Origin: Sinomonas sp. R1AF57
GTDB taxonomy: Bacteria; Actinomycetota; Actinomycetes; Actinomycetales; Micrococcaceae
Reading direction: 5' to 3'
Assembly: GCF_002224485.1 (NCBI RefSeq)
Contig: NZ_CP022463.1
Location: forward strand, 3,562,708 to 3,626,707
DNA: 64,000 nt
Shown in pieces: positions 31,689 through 41,339 of this stretch. The notes below the pieces were generated by a model that searched no databases, was not told the origin of the DNA, and saw only the letters and a list, made by a program, of their open reading frames with translations. How positions within the stretch are numbered: the first letter of the stretch is position 1; each line of letters begins with the position of its first letter. The translations under genes and the position numbers were made by a program.

Positions 31689-34529
31689 TCAGGCCCGCGC
31701 CCGCAGCGCCTGGGCGAGGACCTGCACGAGGTGGCTGCTCTCCAGGCCGGCGAGGTCGCGGACCTGGGTGCGGCACGAGAAGCCGTCGGCGAGGATGGCC
31801 CGGTCCGGCGCGTCCGCGGCCTTCGCGAGGATCCCGCCCCGGGCGATCCGCTCGGACACCTCGTAGTGCCCCGCTTCCATGCCGAAGTTCCCCGCGAGGC
31901 CGCAGCACCCGGCCGAGACCTCCGCGTCGCATCCCATGGCCTCGAGGAGCGCGCGGTCGGCGCCGTAGCCCATCACCGAGTAGTGGTGGCAGTGCGGCTG
32001 GACGAGCAGCCTCTCCCCCACGTGCGGCGGGTCCCACCCGATGCCGGTCAGGAACTCGGCGACGGTCTTGACGGCCCCCGCGAGCTCGGCGGCGCGGGGA
32101 TCGTCCGGGAGGAGCTCCGTGAGGTCGGAGCGCAGGGTCGCGGTGCAGCTCGGCTCGAGCCCGACCACCGTCCGTCCGCCCCTCACGTGCGGCACGAGCA
32201 CGTCGAGGGTCCGCCTCAGGCGCGCCTTCGCTGCGGTGAGCTGCCCGGTCGAGATGTACGTGAGCCCGCAGCACGCCCCGGCGCCGGCGACCTCGACGTC
32301 GCACCCCGCGGCCCGCAGCACCTCGAGAGCGTCGCGCGGGACTGCCGGGTCGAGCGCGTCGGAGAACGAGTCCACCCACAGCAGCACGCGCGGCGCCCCC
32401 GCGGGGGAGGGCGCACGACGCCGCGCGGCCGGGTCCCAGCGGAAGGGCGCCGCGGGCAGCCGCGGGAGCGAGCGGCGGCGGTCCGCCCCCATGAGCGCGA
32501 GCGCGGCCCGCCGCAGCGGCGCGACCCGCGCGGCGGCATTGAGGAGCAGTGCGAAGGGCGCCGCGACGCGGAGCCACTGCGGCAGCCGGCCCAGGGTGTA
32601 GTGGCTGCGCGGGCGGATCCGGCCGCGGTAGGCCTCGAACAGGGTCTGGGACTTGTAGGCCGCCATGTCGATCCCTGTCGGGCAGTCCGTCGCGCAGGCC
32701 TTGCAGCTCAGGCACAGGTCGAGGGCGGCGTGCACCTCGGGCGACCGCCACCCCAGCCGGACCACGCCCCCGTTGAGCATCTCCTGGAGCGCCCGCGCCC
32801 GCCCCCGCGTCGAGTCCTTCTCCTCTCTCGTGGCGATGAAGGACGGGCACATGAAGCCGCCCTCGCCCCTCGGGTCCGCGCGGCACTTCCCCACGCCCAC
32901 GCACCGGTGGACCGCCTTGGTGACGCTGCCGCCGTCGTCCGCGAAGGCGAAGCCGTCGGTGACCGTGAGCTCGGCCGCGCGCGGGCGGCGGAGGTGCGCG
33001 TCGAGGCGCGCCGGCCGGACCACGATCCCCGGGTTGAGGAAGTCCTCCGGGTCGAAGAGGGCCTTGAACTCCGCCATCGCGGCGAGGGCCTGGGCGCTGT
33101 ACATCGAGGGCAGCAGCTCGGACCGTGCGCGGCCGTCGCCGTGCTCGCCGGAGAGGGATCCGCCGTGCGCGGCGACCAGCTCGGCAGCGTGCCCGAGGAA
33201 CCGGCGCATGAGCGCACCGTCGCGCTCGAGCGGGAAGTCGATGCGGAGGTGCACGCACCCGTCGCCGAGGTGCCCGTACGCCATGCCGGTGAGGCCCTCG
33301 CTGTCCATGAGCGCCCTGAGGTCGCGGAGATAGTCGCCGAGCCGCTCCGGCGGGACGGCCGAGTCCTCCCAGCCGGGCCACGCCTGGTCGTCCTTCTCGG
33401 TCCGGCCCGCGAGCCCCGCGCCGTCCTCGCGGATGCGCCACAGCCGGGCGGACTCGGGGCCGCCCGGGAGCACCTGGGTCTCGTCGGTGGCTGCCGCATC
33501 CGCGAGGCGGCGGGCAGCGTCGAGGGCGTCGTCGGGCGAGTCCCCGGGGACCTCGGCGAGGAGGAGGCAGCCGCCCTCGGGCAGCCCGGGCACCGCGTCC
33601 GGGCCCTTGGAGCGACGGACCGCGTCGAGCAGGCGCGTCTCGAGGCCCTCGAGTGCGAGGGGGTGGAAGGGCAGGAGGCGGGGGACGTCGTCGGCGGCGG
33701 AAGCGAGGTCGGGGTAGCCGAGCACGGCGAGCGCGGGCGATTCGGCGCGCGGGACGAGCCGGAGGGTGGCCTCGAGGAGCACCCCGCACGTGCCCTCCGT
33801 GCCGACGAGCGCGGCGGCGACATTGCGGCCGTTCTCGGGGAGGAGGTGCTCGAGGGCGTATCCCGAGACCTGCCGGCTGAATCGGCCGAACTCCGTGCGG
33901 AGCAGCGCCAGGTGCGCGTCGGCGAGGCCGCGGAGCCCGGGAACGGCGTCGATGGCGCCGGGCCCGGAGGAGGCGGTGACCACCTCGCCGGTGCCGGTGA
34001 GCCAGGTCAGGGAGAGCACGTTGTCCGCGGTCCGGCCGTAGGACATCGCGTGTGCGCCGCAGGCGTTGTTGCCGATCATGCCGCCGAGCGTGCACCGGGA
34101 TCCGCTCGCGGGATCCGGGCCGAACCGCAGCCCGTGCGGCGCGCAGGCGGCCTGGAGGTCCTTGAGCACGACGCCGGGCTGCACCACCGCGGTCCGCGCG
34201 CCGGGGTCGATGGAGACGATGCGGTTGAGGTAGCGCGAGAAGTCGAGCACGAGGCCGGGGCCGACGGCGTTGCCCGCCATCGAGGTCCCCGCGCCGCGGG
34301 CCGTGACGGGGACGCCGTGCTCGCGCGCGGCGGCCACTGCCGTGAGCACGTCCTCCCGCGAGCGCGGGAGGACGACGGCGCCCGGCACCACCCGGTAGTT
34401 CGCGGCGTCGGAGGAGTAGAGCGCCCGGGCGAGCGAGGAGTCGTCGACGTCGCCCTCGATGGCCCGGCGCAGCTCGTCCACGAGCGACTGCACCACCTTC
34501 GCCCCTGCGCGCACGGGAGTCAGCGTCAT
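31689..34529 (-). CDS. FAD and Fe-S oxidoreductase, D-lactate/2-hydroxyacid dehydrogenase type
   Basis: A 946-residue fusion. Residues about 40-270 are a GlcD/PCMH FAD domain (VPVTARGAGTSMAGNAVGPG, GGMIGNNACGAHA), then the FAD-oxidase C domain, two ferredoxin-like cysteine clusters (CVGVGKCRAD...MCPSF and CLSCKACATDCPTG), and C-terminal CCG domains (AGACCGLTYISTG, QPHCHHYSVMGYG, AGCCGLAGNFGME). This is the layout of quinone- or cytochrome-linked D-lactate dehydrogenases (Dld-II) and YdiJ-like D-2-hydroxyglutarate dehydrogenases; substrate cannot be decided. It stands alone and is divergent from the large membrane protein gene. Confidence 0.9.
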   Translation of the reverse strand: MTLTPVRAGAKVVQSLVDELRRAIEGDVDDSSLARALYSSDAANYRVVPGAVVLPRSREDVLTAVAAAREHGVPVTARGAGTSMAGNAVGPGLVLDFSRYLNRIVSIDPGARTAVVQPGVVLKDLQAACAPHGLRFGPDPASGSRCTLGGMIGNNACGAHAMSYGRTADNVLSLTWLTGTGEVVTASSGPGAIDAVPGLRGLADAHLALLRTEFGRFSRQVSGYALEHLLPENGRNVAAALVGTEGTCGVLLEATLRLVPRAESPALAVLGYPDLASAADDVPRLLPFHPLALEGLETRLLDAVRRSKGPDAVPGLPEGGCLLLAEVPGDSPDDALDAARRLADAAATDETQVLPGGPESARLWRIREDGAGLAGRTEKDDQAWPGWEDSAVPPERLGDYLRDLRALMDSEGLTGMAYGHLGDGCVHLRIDFPLERDGALMRRFLGHAAELVAAHGGSLSGEHGDGRARSELLPSMYSAQALAAMAEFKALFDPEDFLNPGIVVRPARLDAHLRRPRAAELTVTDGFAFADDGGSVTKAVHRCVGVGKCRADPRGEGGFMCPSFIATREEKDSTRGRARALQEMLNGGVVRLGWRSPEVHAALDLCLSCKACATDCPTGIDMAAYKSQTLFEAYRGRIRPRSHYTLGRLPQWLRVAAPFALLLNAAARVAPLRRAALALMGADRRRSLPRLPAAPFRWDPAARRRAPSPAGAPRVLLWVDSFSDALDPAVPRDALEVLRAAGCDVEVAGAGACCGLTYISTGQLTAAKARLRRTLDVLVPHVRGGRTVVGLEPSCTATLRSDLTELLPDDPRAAELAGAVKTVAEFLTGIGWDPPHVGERLLVQPHCHHYSVMGYGADRALLEAMGCDAEVSAGCCGLAGNFGMEAGHYEVSERIARGGILAKAADAPDRAILADGFSCRTQVRDLAGLESSHLVQVLAQALRARA

Positions 34530-34642
34530 GCCTCCTTGCTACCCCGGATCCCGGCCCTGCGTCATCCGCGGGCCCGAAAAGTCGCGCGCATCGGATCGTG
34601 CCGCGTATTCCCGCGCGCTGCCCGCGGTGGTCAACTTGTGGC

Positions 34643-37252
34643 GTGACGGGAGACTCGAACGGGTCAGGGGGCCTGGTACCGGAACCAGCCGCCCTGGCCG
34701 GACTCACAGAAATCCGCGTGCACGGTGTGGGCGGCTTCACCCCGGAGGAGCTCCTCGGCGACCTCAAGCCCACGAGGGTCTGGGGTGACCGGATCGCCGG
34801 GTTCTACCGGACTGCCGATTCGCGCGGTCGCCACCTCGAGGCGTACGCGTGGGGCGGCCTGACCTCGCATTCGCCGGTCCGCGTGCTGTGGACGCTGCTC
34901 ACTCCGGCGATGCTCGCGAACATGGCCGGCTGGATGGCACGGCGGCGCGTCATGTCCGGGTCGGAGGAGGCCGAGAGGCCGCCGACCACCCGCGCGTTCC
35001 GCTGGTGTGCCAGGCTCGCGGCCCTGGCGCTCACGGTCAGCGTGGCGGTGATGGTGACGCTGCCGAGCCTCGACACGGTGGCGTTCCAGTGCCTCGGGCA
35101 GGTCCCCTGCCGAGAGCACCTGTGGGCCACAGGCGTGCTGGACGCCCTGGCCCCGCGGGACCTCCTCGGCGTGCGCCTGGCGTGGGGCGCTCTGCCGCCT
35201 GTGGCCGTCGCAGTCCTGTTCTACCTCCTGGCCCGGGTCTCCCGGAACCGGTACGAGAACGTGGAGCCGCCCGCGGACAAGGAGTCCCAACCGGAGCCCT
35301 CAACCCGCTGCGCGGCGGCCCAGCCCGGGGGCCTGCGGAGCCCCGCCTTCTGGTCCGGGCGGCTCTGGCACTCGCACCTCTCCAACCTCCACCTTGCAGC
35401 CGGGATCGGCGTGGCCGCGGCGATGCTGGCCTGGTGCGTGGCCGCTGTCGGCGCGGGACAGGGGCAGGGCGCCGGGGCGCCGGACGGCGGGGCCGCCGTC
35501 GCAGTGCTCGCCGTCTCGGCACTGGTCCTTGCCGTGCTGGTCCTCGCGGCCGTGCTCGTGGCCCTTGCCGGGGACGAGGCGCGCGGGCCGCTGTCCTGGG
35601 TCCTCCTGGGGGCCTCGGTCGCCGCGCTCGGGGCCGCGGTCGCGGCCGCCCTCCTGCTGCCCGCCGACCCCGGGCAGCCCGACGGCGTGCTGCCCGGCAT
35701 CGTCGCTGCGGTGAATACTGGCTGGGGGCTCTCGGTCATCCTCCTGCTCCCCCTCATCGTCCAGCAGATCGCGGCGTGGGCCTCCCGCCGCAGGGCCGAG
35801 CGGAGGAGGGAGACGACGGGCGACCGCGAGGCGCACACGCGGATCGGCGTCTTCCCCTGGGCGGCCCCGGTGGTGCTCAACGCGGTGGCGCTCGTGCTCG
35901 CCAACGGAGTGCTCGTGTCCGCCACGCTGCTCGTCGCCCTGGGCCTCGGCCCGGTCAGGTACGGCGTGGGCGCGGCCGACGGCTGCGACGGTTCCGTGCT
36001 CTGCGTGCCCAAGGCGGTCATCTCGGTCCAGACCATCCTGGTGTGCGCGCTCGGCGCCGTCCTGGTCGGGCTCCTGATGGTCGCCGGGGTGCGCCTGTGG
36101 GCCCGCGTCCGGAAGGATGCGGTGACGCTCACCGCGGACCTCCGCCGGGCCTACCGCCTTTCGGACGGCGTAGAGCCCGCGCTTTCGCCCCCCGCAGTCC
36201 AGGATGCCGCCGCCGCGGCCGCGGCGAAGGACCGGGAGGCCTGGATGTACTCGGCGCTCGATCCTGACCCCGGAGGGCGGGGCGAGCCGACGTCCTGGGT
36301 CCGGAGGACGGCCACGGTGCGGGTCATCGCCGAGAGGACGCCCGCCCTCGCCGCGGCCCTGGTCATCGTGGTGGCGGTCCCCAGCCTGGTCGGGGCGTTC
36401 GCCTATCCGCTCTGGGTCCTGTTCATGGCCCAGGATCCTCCGGTGATCCTCCCCGGTGCCGTGATGGGCATCGTGGGCGTCCTGCCGGTCGCCTACGGAT
36501 TCGTGGTGCGGTACGCGCTCCGCGACGAGCGGAAGCGGCGGCTCCTCATGGTCCCCTTCGACGTCGGGACGTTCTTCCCCCGCGCCTTCCACCCCTTCGC
36601 CCCGCCCGCGTACGCGGAGCGGGCCGTCCCCGACCTGACGCGCCGCATCTGGTGGATCCACGACAACGGCGGCCGGGTGGTGCTCAGCGCGCATTCGCAG
36701 GGCAGCGTGATCGCCGCCGCCACCGTGGCCCGGCGCTCGGAGCGCAAGGACACGAAGGACCACGAGATCGGCCTCGTCACGTTCGGTGCCCCGCTCGCGA
36801 AGCTCTACCGGTGGGCCTTCCCGGCGCTGTTCAGCGACGGGCTCCTGAGGTGCCTCGCCGCGGGAAAGGGCGGCCTCGCCCCCGTGCGGTGGAAGAACCT
36901 GTACTACCTCACCGACTACATCGGCGGGGACGTCGAGGCGGACTGGGACGTGCCCGCCAACAGCGGCGACGAGACGGTCGCCGTCGGGAGCGTTGACGTG
37001 CTGCTCCTCGACCCACCCTCGGACAGGTACGTCTATGGGCAGGCCCTGCCGCGCATCCTCAGCCACACGGGCTACTGGTTCGACACGAACCTCTGGCTGC
37101 ACGTCAACAAGATGTGCGACAGGATCTCGCCGCCGGACCCGGAGAGCCGGTCAGTCCCGCGCTTCACCTCGAACGGGCAGAGCGCGGCGGCGAAGGACGC
37201 CGTCGACGCGCTCTCCCCCGACCCCTCGGCGCCGCTGCGGTACCGGCTGTGA
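34643..37252 (+). CDS. Large membrane protein with an alpha/beta-hydrolase-like HSQG motif
   Basis: I do not recognise a named family. About 869 residues: an N-terminal soluble stretch with IRVHGVGGFTPEELL (the HGVGG resembles a hydrolase oxyanion loop), eight to ten membrane segments between residues about 100 and 620 in blocks separated by charged loops, and a C-terminal cytosolic domain with VVLSAHSQGSVIAAATVARR (nucleophile Ser about residue 684) and LVTFGAPLAKLYR, both typical of lipase-like proteins. The start is uncertain: GTG 34643 is plausible and possibly leaderless (TCAACT six bases upstream); ATG 34598 lacks a ribosome site. It may act on lipids or other membrane-bound esters. Confidence 0.75.
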   Translation: MTGDSNGSGGLVPEPAALAGLTEIRVHGVGGFTPEELLGDLKPTRVWGDRIAGFYRTADSRGRHLEAYAWGGLTSHSPVRVLWTLLTPAMLANMAGWMARRRVMSGSEEAERPPTTRAFRWCARLAALALTVSVAVMVTLPSLDTVAFQCLGQVPCREHLWATGVLDALAPRDLLGVRLAWGALPPVAVAVLFYLLARVSRNRYENVEPPADKESQPEPSTRCAAAQPGGLRSPAFWSGRLWHSHLSNLHLAAGIGVAAAMLAWCVAAVGAGQGQGAGAPDGGAAVAVLAVSALVLAVLVLAAVLVALAGDEARGPLSWVLLGASVAALGAAVAAALLLPADPGQPDGVLPGIVAAVNTGWGLSVILLLPLIVQQIAAWASRRRAERRRETTGDREAHTRIGVFPWAAPVVLNAVALVLANGVLVSATLLVALGLGPVRYGVGAADGCDGSVLCVPKAVISVQTILVCALGAVLVGLLMVAGVRLWARVRKDAVTLTADLRRAYRLSDGVEPALSPPAVQDAAAAAAAKDREAWMYSALDPDPGGRGEPTSWVRRTATVRVIAERTPALAAALVIVVAVPSLVGAFAYPLWVLFMAQDPPVILPGAVMGIVGVLPVAYGFVVRYALRDERKRRLLMVPFDVGTFFPRAFHPFAPPAYAERAVPDLTRRIWWIHDNGGRVVLSAHSQGSVIAAATVARRSERKDTKDHEIGLVTFGAPLAKLYRWAFPALFSDGLLRCLAAGKGGLAPVRWKNLYYLTDYIGGDVEADWDVPANSGDETVAVGSVDVLLLDPPSDRYVYGQALPRILSHTGYWFDTNLWLHVNKMCDRISPPDPESRSVPRFTSNGQSAAAKDAVDALSPDPSAPLRYRL

Positions 37253-37262
37253 TGCTGACTGC

Positions 37263-39062
37263 TCAGTGCTTCTCGCTTCGGTGGGGGAGGAACTCCTGGG
37301 CCTTCGTCTTCACCCCTTCGCGGATGACTCCCCAGGCGCTGCTGTCGCCCTTGAGCATGGCCTTGGCACTGTTGAGGGCCTGCTCGAACGTGGCGTGCGG
37401 CGGGATGGGAGGGATGTCCGGGTCGGTGCGGACGTCGAGAAGGGTCGGGCGGTCGGCCGCGAGGGCCTTCTCCCACGCGGGCCCGAGCTGGTCGGGGCTG
37501 CCCACGGCGATGCTGCCGAGGCCGAGGACGGAGGCGATGGCGGCATAGTCGACGTCGGGGAGGTCCTGGGATTCACGGAACGCCGGCGCACCGCCCATCG
37601 CGCGCATCTCCCACGTCACCTGGTTGAGGTCGTCGTTGTGCAGGACCGCGATGATGAGCCGCGGATCGTCCCATTCCCTCCAGTAGCGGGTGATCGTGAT
37701 GAGCTCGTTCAGCCCGTTCATCTGCATGGCCCCGTCGCCGGCGAACGCGATCACCGGGCGTCCGGGGTGGGCGAACTTGGCCCCGATGGCGTAGGGGACG
37801 CCGGGGCCCATCGTGGCGAGGTTGCCCGAGAGTGACCCCCTCATGGTGCCGTGGAACTTCAGCTGCCGGGCATACCAGTTCGCGGACGAGCCGGAGTCGG
37901 CGCTGACGATGGCGTCGGCGGGGAGCCGGTCCGAGAGCTCGGAGAAGACGCGCATCGGGTTGACCGGGTCGGCCTCCACCATGGCCTCGGCCCGCATCGT
38001 CTCCCACCAGCGGATGACCTTGGACTCGAGGTCGTCGCGCCAGGACCGGTCCTCCTTCCGGCGCAGGTGTGGGATGAGCGCGCGCAGGGCCGCGGCGGCG
38101 TCGGACACGATGTTGTACTCGTACGGGTACCGCAGCCCGATCATGCCGGGGTCGATGTCGATCTGGACGCCCCGGGCCTGGCCCTCCTCGGGCATGAACT
38201 GCGTGTACGGGAAGCTCGAGCCCACGGTCAGGAGCGTGTCGCACTCCATCATCATCTCGTAGCTCGGGCGCGTGCCCAGGAGGCCGATCGAGCCCGTGAC
38301 ATAGGGCAGGTCATCGGCGAGCACGTCCTTGCCGAGGAGCGCCTTGGCCACGCCGGCGCCGAGGAGGTCGGCGACCTCGCGGACCTCGGCCGCGGCTCCT
38401 CGGGCTCCCTGGCCGATGAGCATCGCGACCTTCTCGCCCTGGTTCAGCAGGTCCGCGGCGCCGAGGATGGCCTCGTCGTCGGGCTGCGTCCGGGGCCAGC
38501 GGATCCCGAGGCTCGAGGGAACCATCTTGAAGGCGTGCGTCGGAGCGCTGTACTCGAGTTCCTGGACGTCGCTCGGGATCACGATCGCGGTGGGGGCCCG
38601 TTTGCCGAGCGCGATCCGGATGGCGCGGTCGAGCACGTTGGGAAGCTGCTCGGGAACGGTGACCATCTGGAGGTAGTCGGAGGCGACGTCCTTGAACAGG
38701 GTCAGGAGGTCGACTTCCTGCTGGTAGGCGCCGCCCATCGCGCTGCGGGCGGTCTGGCCGACGATGGCGACGACGGGCACGTGGTCCAGCTTCGCGTCGT
38801 AGAGGCCGTTGAGCAGGTGGATGGCGCCGGGGCCCGAGGTGGCCATGCAGACGCCGACCCTGCCGCTGAACTTGGCGTAGCCGACGGCCTCGAACGCGGC
38901 CATCTCCTCGTGCCGGGCCTGGATGAACTTCGGCTGGTTGTCTGCCTTGCCGAAGGCGGCGAGGACGCCGTTGATGCCGTCGCCCGGGAAGGCGAAGACC
39001 TTGTCCACGTCCCATTCCCGGAGGCGTGAGAGCAGGTAGTCGGCCACGGTCTGGGATGCCAT
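37263..39062 (-). CDS. TPP-dependent enzyme, pyruvate oxidase/acetolactate synthase-like
   Basis: A 599-residue thiamine-diphosphate enzyme with three domains: N-terminal PYR with catalytic Glu in ARHEEMAAFEAVGYAKFSG, a central domain, and C-terminal PP domain with AFAGDGAMQMNGLNELIT ... HNDDLNQVTWEMRAMGG. It most resembles PoxB-type pyruvate dehydrogenases (quinone) and related pyruvate oxidases, which yield acetate and CO2. The C-terminus ends EFLPHRSEKH, so a PoxB-like lipid-binding helix is not obvious. It is the last gene of the SDR-GMC cluster, starting one base after the GMC stop, which suggests functional linkage. Confidence 0.85.
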   Translation of the reverse strand: MASQTVADYLLSRLREWDVDKVFAFPGDGINGVLAAFGKADNQPKFIQARHEEMAAFEAVGYAKFSGRVGVCMATSGPGAIHLLNGLYDAKLDHVPVVAIVGQTARSAMGGAYQQEVDLLTLFKDVASDYLQMVTVPEQLPNVLDRAIRIALGKRAPTAIVIPSDVQELEYSAPTHAFKMVPSSLGIRWPRTQPDDEAILGAADLLNQGEKVAMLIGQGARGAAAEVREVADLLGAGVAKALLGKDVLADDLPYVTGSIGLLGTRPSYEMMMECDTLLTVGSSFPYTQFMPEEGQARGVQIDIDPGMIGLRYPYEYNIVSDAAAALRALIPHLRRKEDRSWRDDLESKVIRWWETMRAEAMVEADPVNPMRVFSELSDRLPADAIVSADSGSSANWYARQLKFHGTMRGSLSGNLATMGPGVPYAIGAKFAHPGRPVIAFAGDGAMQMNGLNELITITRYWREWDDPRLIIAVLHNDDLNQVTWEMRAMGGAPAFRESQDLPDVDYAAIASVLGLGSIAVGSPDQLGPAWEKALAADRPTLLDVRTDPDIPPIPPHATFEQALNSAKAMLKGDSSAWGVIREGVKTKAQEFLPHRSEKH

Positions 39063-39063
39063 G

Positions 39064-40692
39064 TCAGTTTCCTTTGCCGTTGATGAGGATCGAGGCGGTG
39101 CGGGCTGCGAGGGCCATGATGGTCAGGGCAGGGTTGGCGCTGCCCTGCGTGGGCAGGATGCTCCCGTCGGTGATGTAGAGGTTCGGGACGGCGAAGCTGC
39201 GGCCGGTGGAGTCGACGACGCCGTGCCGTTCGTCCCGGGCCATCCGCGCGCCGCCGACGAGGTGGGCGTAGCGCTTGACGGTCATCGTCTCCTCCGCGCC
39301 GGCTTCGGTCAGGATCTCCTCCATGGCGGTCTGTGCAGCCTCCATGAGCATCCGGTCGTTCTCGCACTGGCTGTAGGAGAACTTGGCGACCGGCAGCCCG
39401 TGGCGGTCCTTCTCGTCCGCGAGGGTCACCCGGTTCTCGGCCAGCGGGAGGAACTCGCACAGCGCTCCGAGGCACGACCAGTGCGGGTAGTCGCTCATGT
39501 AGCGGCGCAGGTCCTGGCCCCAATGGCCCTGCGAGGCCACGTGCTCGGCCCAGGTGATGGGCAGCGGCGAGACTGTCTGGAGGGAGAATCCGCGCTTGTA
39601 CGGCTTCGAGGGGTCCGTCTCGTAGAAGTCCTCGGTGCTGACCTCCGGCGGCGGCGCCTTGTACATCCGCACCTCCGAGGCGAAGCGTCCTCCGGTCTGG
39701 GGCGCGCCCTGGACCATGAGGTAGCGGCCCACCTGGTCGAAGTCGTTGCACATGCCCTCGGGGAACCGCGGGTTGGCGGAATTCAGCAGCAGGCGCGGGG
39801 TCTCGATCGAGTACCCGGCAACGGCGACCAGACGGGCGCGCTGGAAGCGTTCGACGCCGCCGCGCACGTAGCGCACGCCGGTCGCCTGTCCGCTGTGCTC
39901 GTCGAAGCCGATGCGGGTCACCATGGAGTCGGCGCGCACCTCCGCGCCGTGCGCGAGCGCGTCGGGGATGTGGGTGATGAGCGGCGAGGCCTTGGCGTTG
40001 ACCTTGCAGCCCTGGAGGCAGAAGCCGCGGTAGATGCAGTGCGGCCTGTTGCCGAACCGTCCGTTGGCGATCGCGACCGGCCCGACCTTCGCGGTGATCC
40101 CGCGGGCGAGCGCGCCGCGCAGGAACACTTCCCCGTTCCCGGACACGGGGTGGGGACGGTAGGTGTACTCGTGCGGGTCCCCCCACGGCCACGGTTCGCC
40201 TGCGACGGGCAGCTCCTCCTCGATGTCCTCGTAGAAGCCCTTGAGGTCCGAGTACTCGAGCGGCCAGTCCGCCCCGACGCCGTCGAGGCTGTAGGTGTGG
40301 AAGTCGCTCGGGTGGAACCGTGGGGTGTACCCGGCGAAGTGGACCATCGACCCGCCTACCCCGCGGCCGGAGTTGTTCGAGCCCAGCGGCACGGGATCGG
40401 TTCCGTCGATCACGCGGGGCTCGGTCCAGTAGAGGTGGTGCGAGCCGGCCTCGTCGCTGACCCAGTCCCGGTCCGGGTCCCAGAACGGCCCGGCGTCGAA
40501 CGCCACGGCCTTCCACCCGGCCGTGGCCAGGCGTTGGAGCAGCGTGGACCCGCCGGCGCCGCAGCCGACGATCGCGATGTCCACCTCGTCCTGGTCACCG
40601 AAGCGGCGCATGTCCCTGCGGAGGCCGTGGTTCATCCCCGGCCGCGGCGGCAGGAGCCACGCCGAGCCGTTCCGTTCGCGGAGAGCGCTCAC
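39064..40692 (-). CDS. GMC-family FAD oxidoreductase
   Basis: A 542-residue flavoprotein: FAD motif IAIVGCGAGGSTLLQRLATA (residues about 38-57), SGRGVGGSMVHFAGYTPRFH, a four-cysteine-containing YRGFCLQGCKVNAKAS, and C-terminal NLYITDGSILPTQGSANPAL typical of gluconate/sorbitol-type GMC dehydrogenases. The expected active-site His is probably in KRYAHLVGGARM. The GTG start overlaps the stop of the subunit-3-like gene (GTGA). In Proteobacteria such a catalytic subunit works with a small subunit 3 and a cytochrome c subunit; no cytochrome gene is present here, so its electron acceptor is open. Confidence 0.87.
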   Translation of the reverse strand: MSALRERNGSAWLLPPRPGMNHGLRRDMRRFGDQDEVDIAIVGCGAGGSTLLQRLATAGWKAVAFDAGPFWDPDRDWVSDEAGSHHLYWTEPRVIDGTDPVPLGSNNSGRGVGGSMVHFAGYTPRFHPSDFHTYSLDGVGADWPLEYSDLKGFYEDIEEELPVAGEPWPWGDPHEYTYRPHPVSGNGEVFLRGALARGITAKVGPVAIANGRFGNRPHCIYRGFCLQGCKVNAKASPLITHIPDALAHGAEVRADSMVTRIGFDEHSGQATGVRYVRGGVERFQRARLVAVAGYSIETPRLLLNSANPRFPEGMCNDFDQVGRYLMVQGAPQTGGRFASEVRMYKAPPPEVSTEDFYETDPSKPYKRGFSLQTVSPLPITWAEHVASQGHWGQDLRRYMSDYPHWSCLGALCEFLPLAENRVTLADEKDRHGLPVAKFSYSQCENDRMLMEAAQTAMEEILTEAGAEETMTVKRYAHLVGGARMARDERHGVVDSTGRSFAVPNLYITDGSILPTQGSANPALTIMALAARTASILINGKGN

Positions 40693-41339
40693 CGCGCGCC
40701 CCCCTTCCCCCGCTCCACCGGGTCCTCGCGGGGCCTCGCATCGCGGACCTCGAAGGGCTCCCGCCGGTCGAGTCCGAGGTTCTTGTAGCCGCGGGGGTAG
40801 GCGGGTCCGGGGAAGCCGATCTCGTCCCATGCCCAGGGATGGGAGTAGAAGGCAGTGCACGCGTACCGCGTCCACAGGCTCCAGACCCTGGCCGCGGCCA
40901 TGCCGTGCCACGTCTCGGTCCCGAGCTCCTGGATCCTGCGCAGGAGCGACGCCTGATGGTCCTGTCCCACCTCGGGGAAGCCGTCCCCGAAGCGTTCCCT
41001 GGCGTCCTCGTCCAACGCCGCGAGCGTGTCCCGCCACGCCTGTCCGTCCTCGGGAAGGTCGGCATAGCGCCAGCCGTCCGTCTGCGCCTCGGCCAGCCGG
41101 GTGTCCACCATGTTCAGCACCGGGACCCGCGGGTCGGAGTGCTGCCCGAGCAGCTGGTCGAACAGGGCGCCGGCGATCGCCTCTTCGCGCACCGTGAAGA
41201 AGCGGATGTCGGCAGGGCGGCCGAGCCTGGCGAGGACCACGCCCTGGGTCACCCGGTCCCAGTGCTTCGACTGGTCGGCGCTGCTGAAGCCGGGGTAGCG
41301 GCCGCCGCCCTCCCCGGACGGGAGCGGCAGCGCGCTCAC
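40689..41339 (-). CDS. Gluconate 2-dehydrogenase subunit 3-like protein
   Basis: A 216-residue protein similar to the small subunit of membrane GMC dehydrogenases: DIRFFTVREEAIAGALFDQL, DLPEDGQAWRDTLAALDEDA and a C-terminal WTRYACTAFYSHPWAWDEIG ... YPRGYKNLGL. No Tat or Sec signal is visible, whereas classical subunit 3 proteins carry the Tat signal for the complex. GTG start overlapping the stop of the 150-residue membrane protein gene. Probably forms a complex with the GMC protein. Confidence 0.82.
   Translation of the reverse strand: MSALPLPSGEGGGRYPGFSSADQSKHWDRVTQGVVLARLGRPADIRFFTVREEAIAGALFDQLLGQHSDPRVPVLNMVDTRLAEAQTDGWRYADLPEDGQAWRDTLAALDEDARERFGDGFPEVGQDHQASLLRRIQELGTETWHGMAAARVWSLWTRYACTAFYSHPWAWDEIGFPGPAYPRGYKNLGLDRREPFEVRDARPREDPVERGKGGAR

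Noticed and set aside
30682..34773. A 1363-residue minus-strand open frame
   Set aside because: It spans the DUF2382 gene in antisense and the FAD/Fe-S gene in a wrong frame; no family features, whereas both overlapped genes have clear domains.
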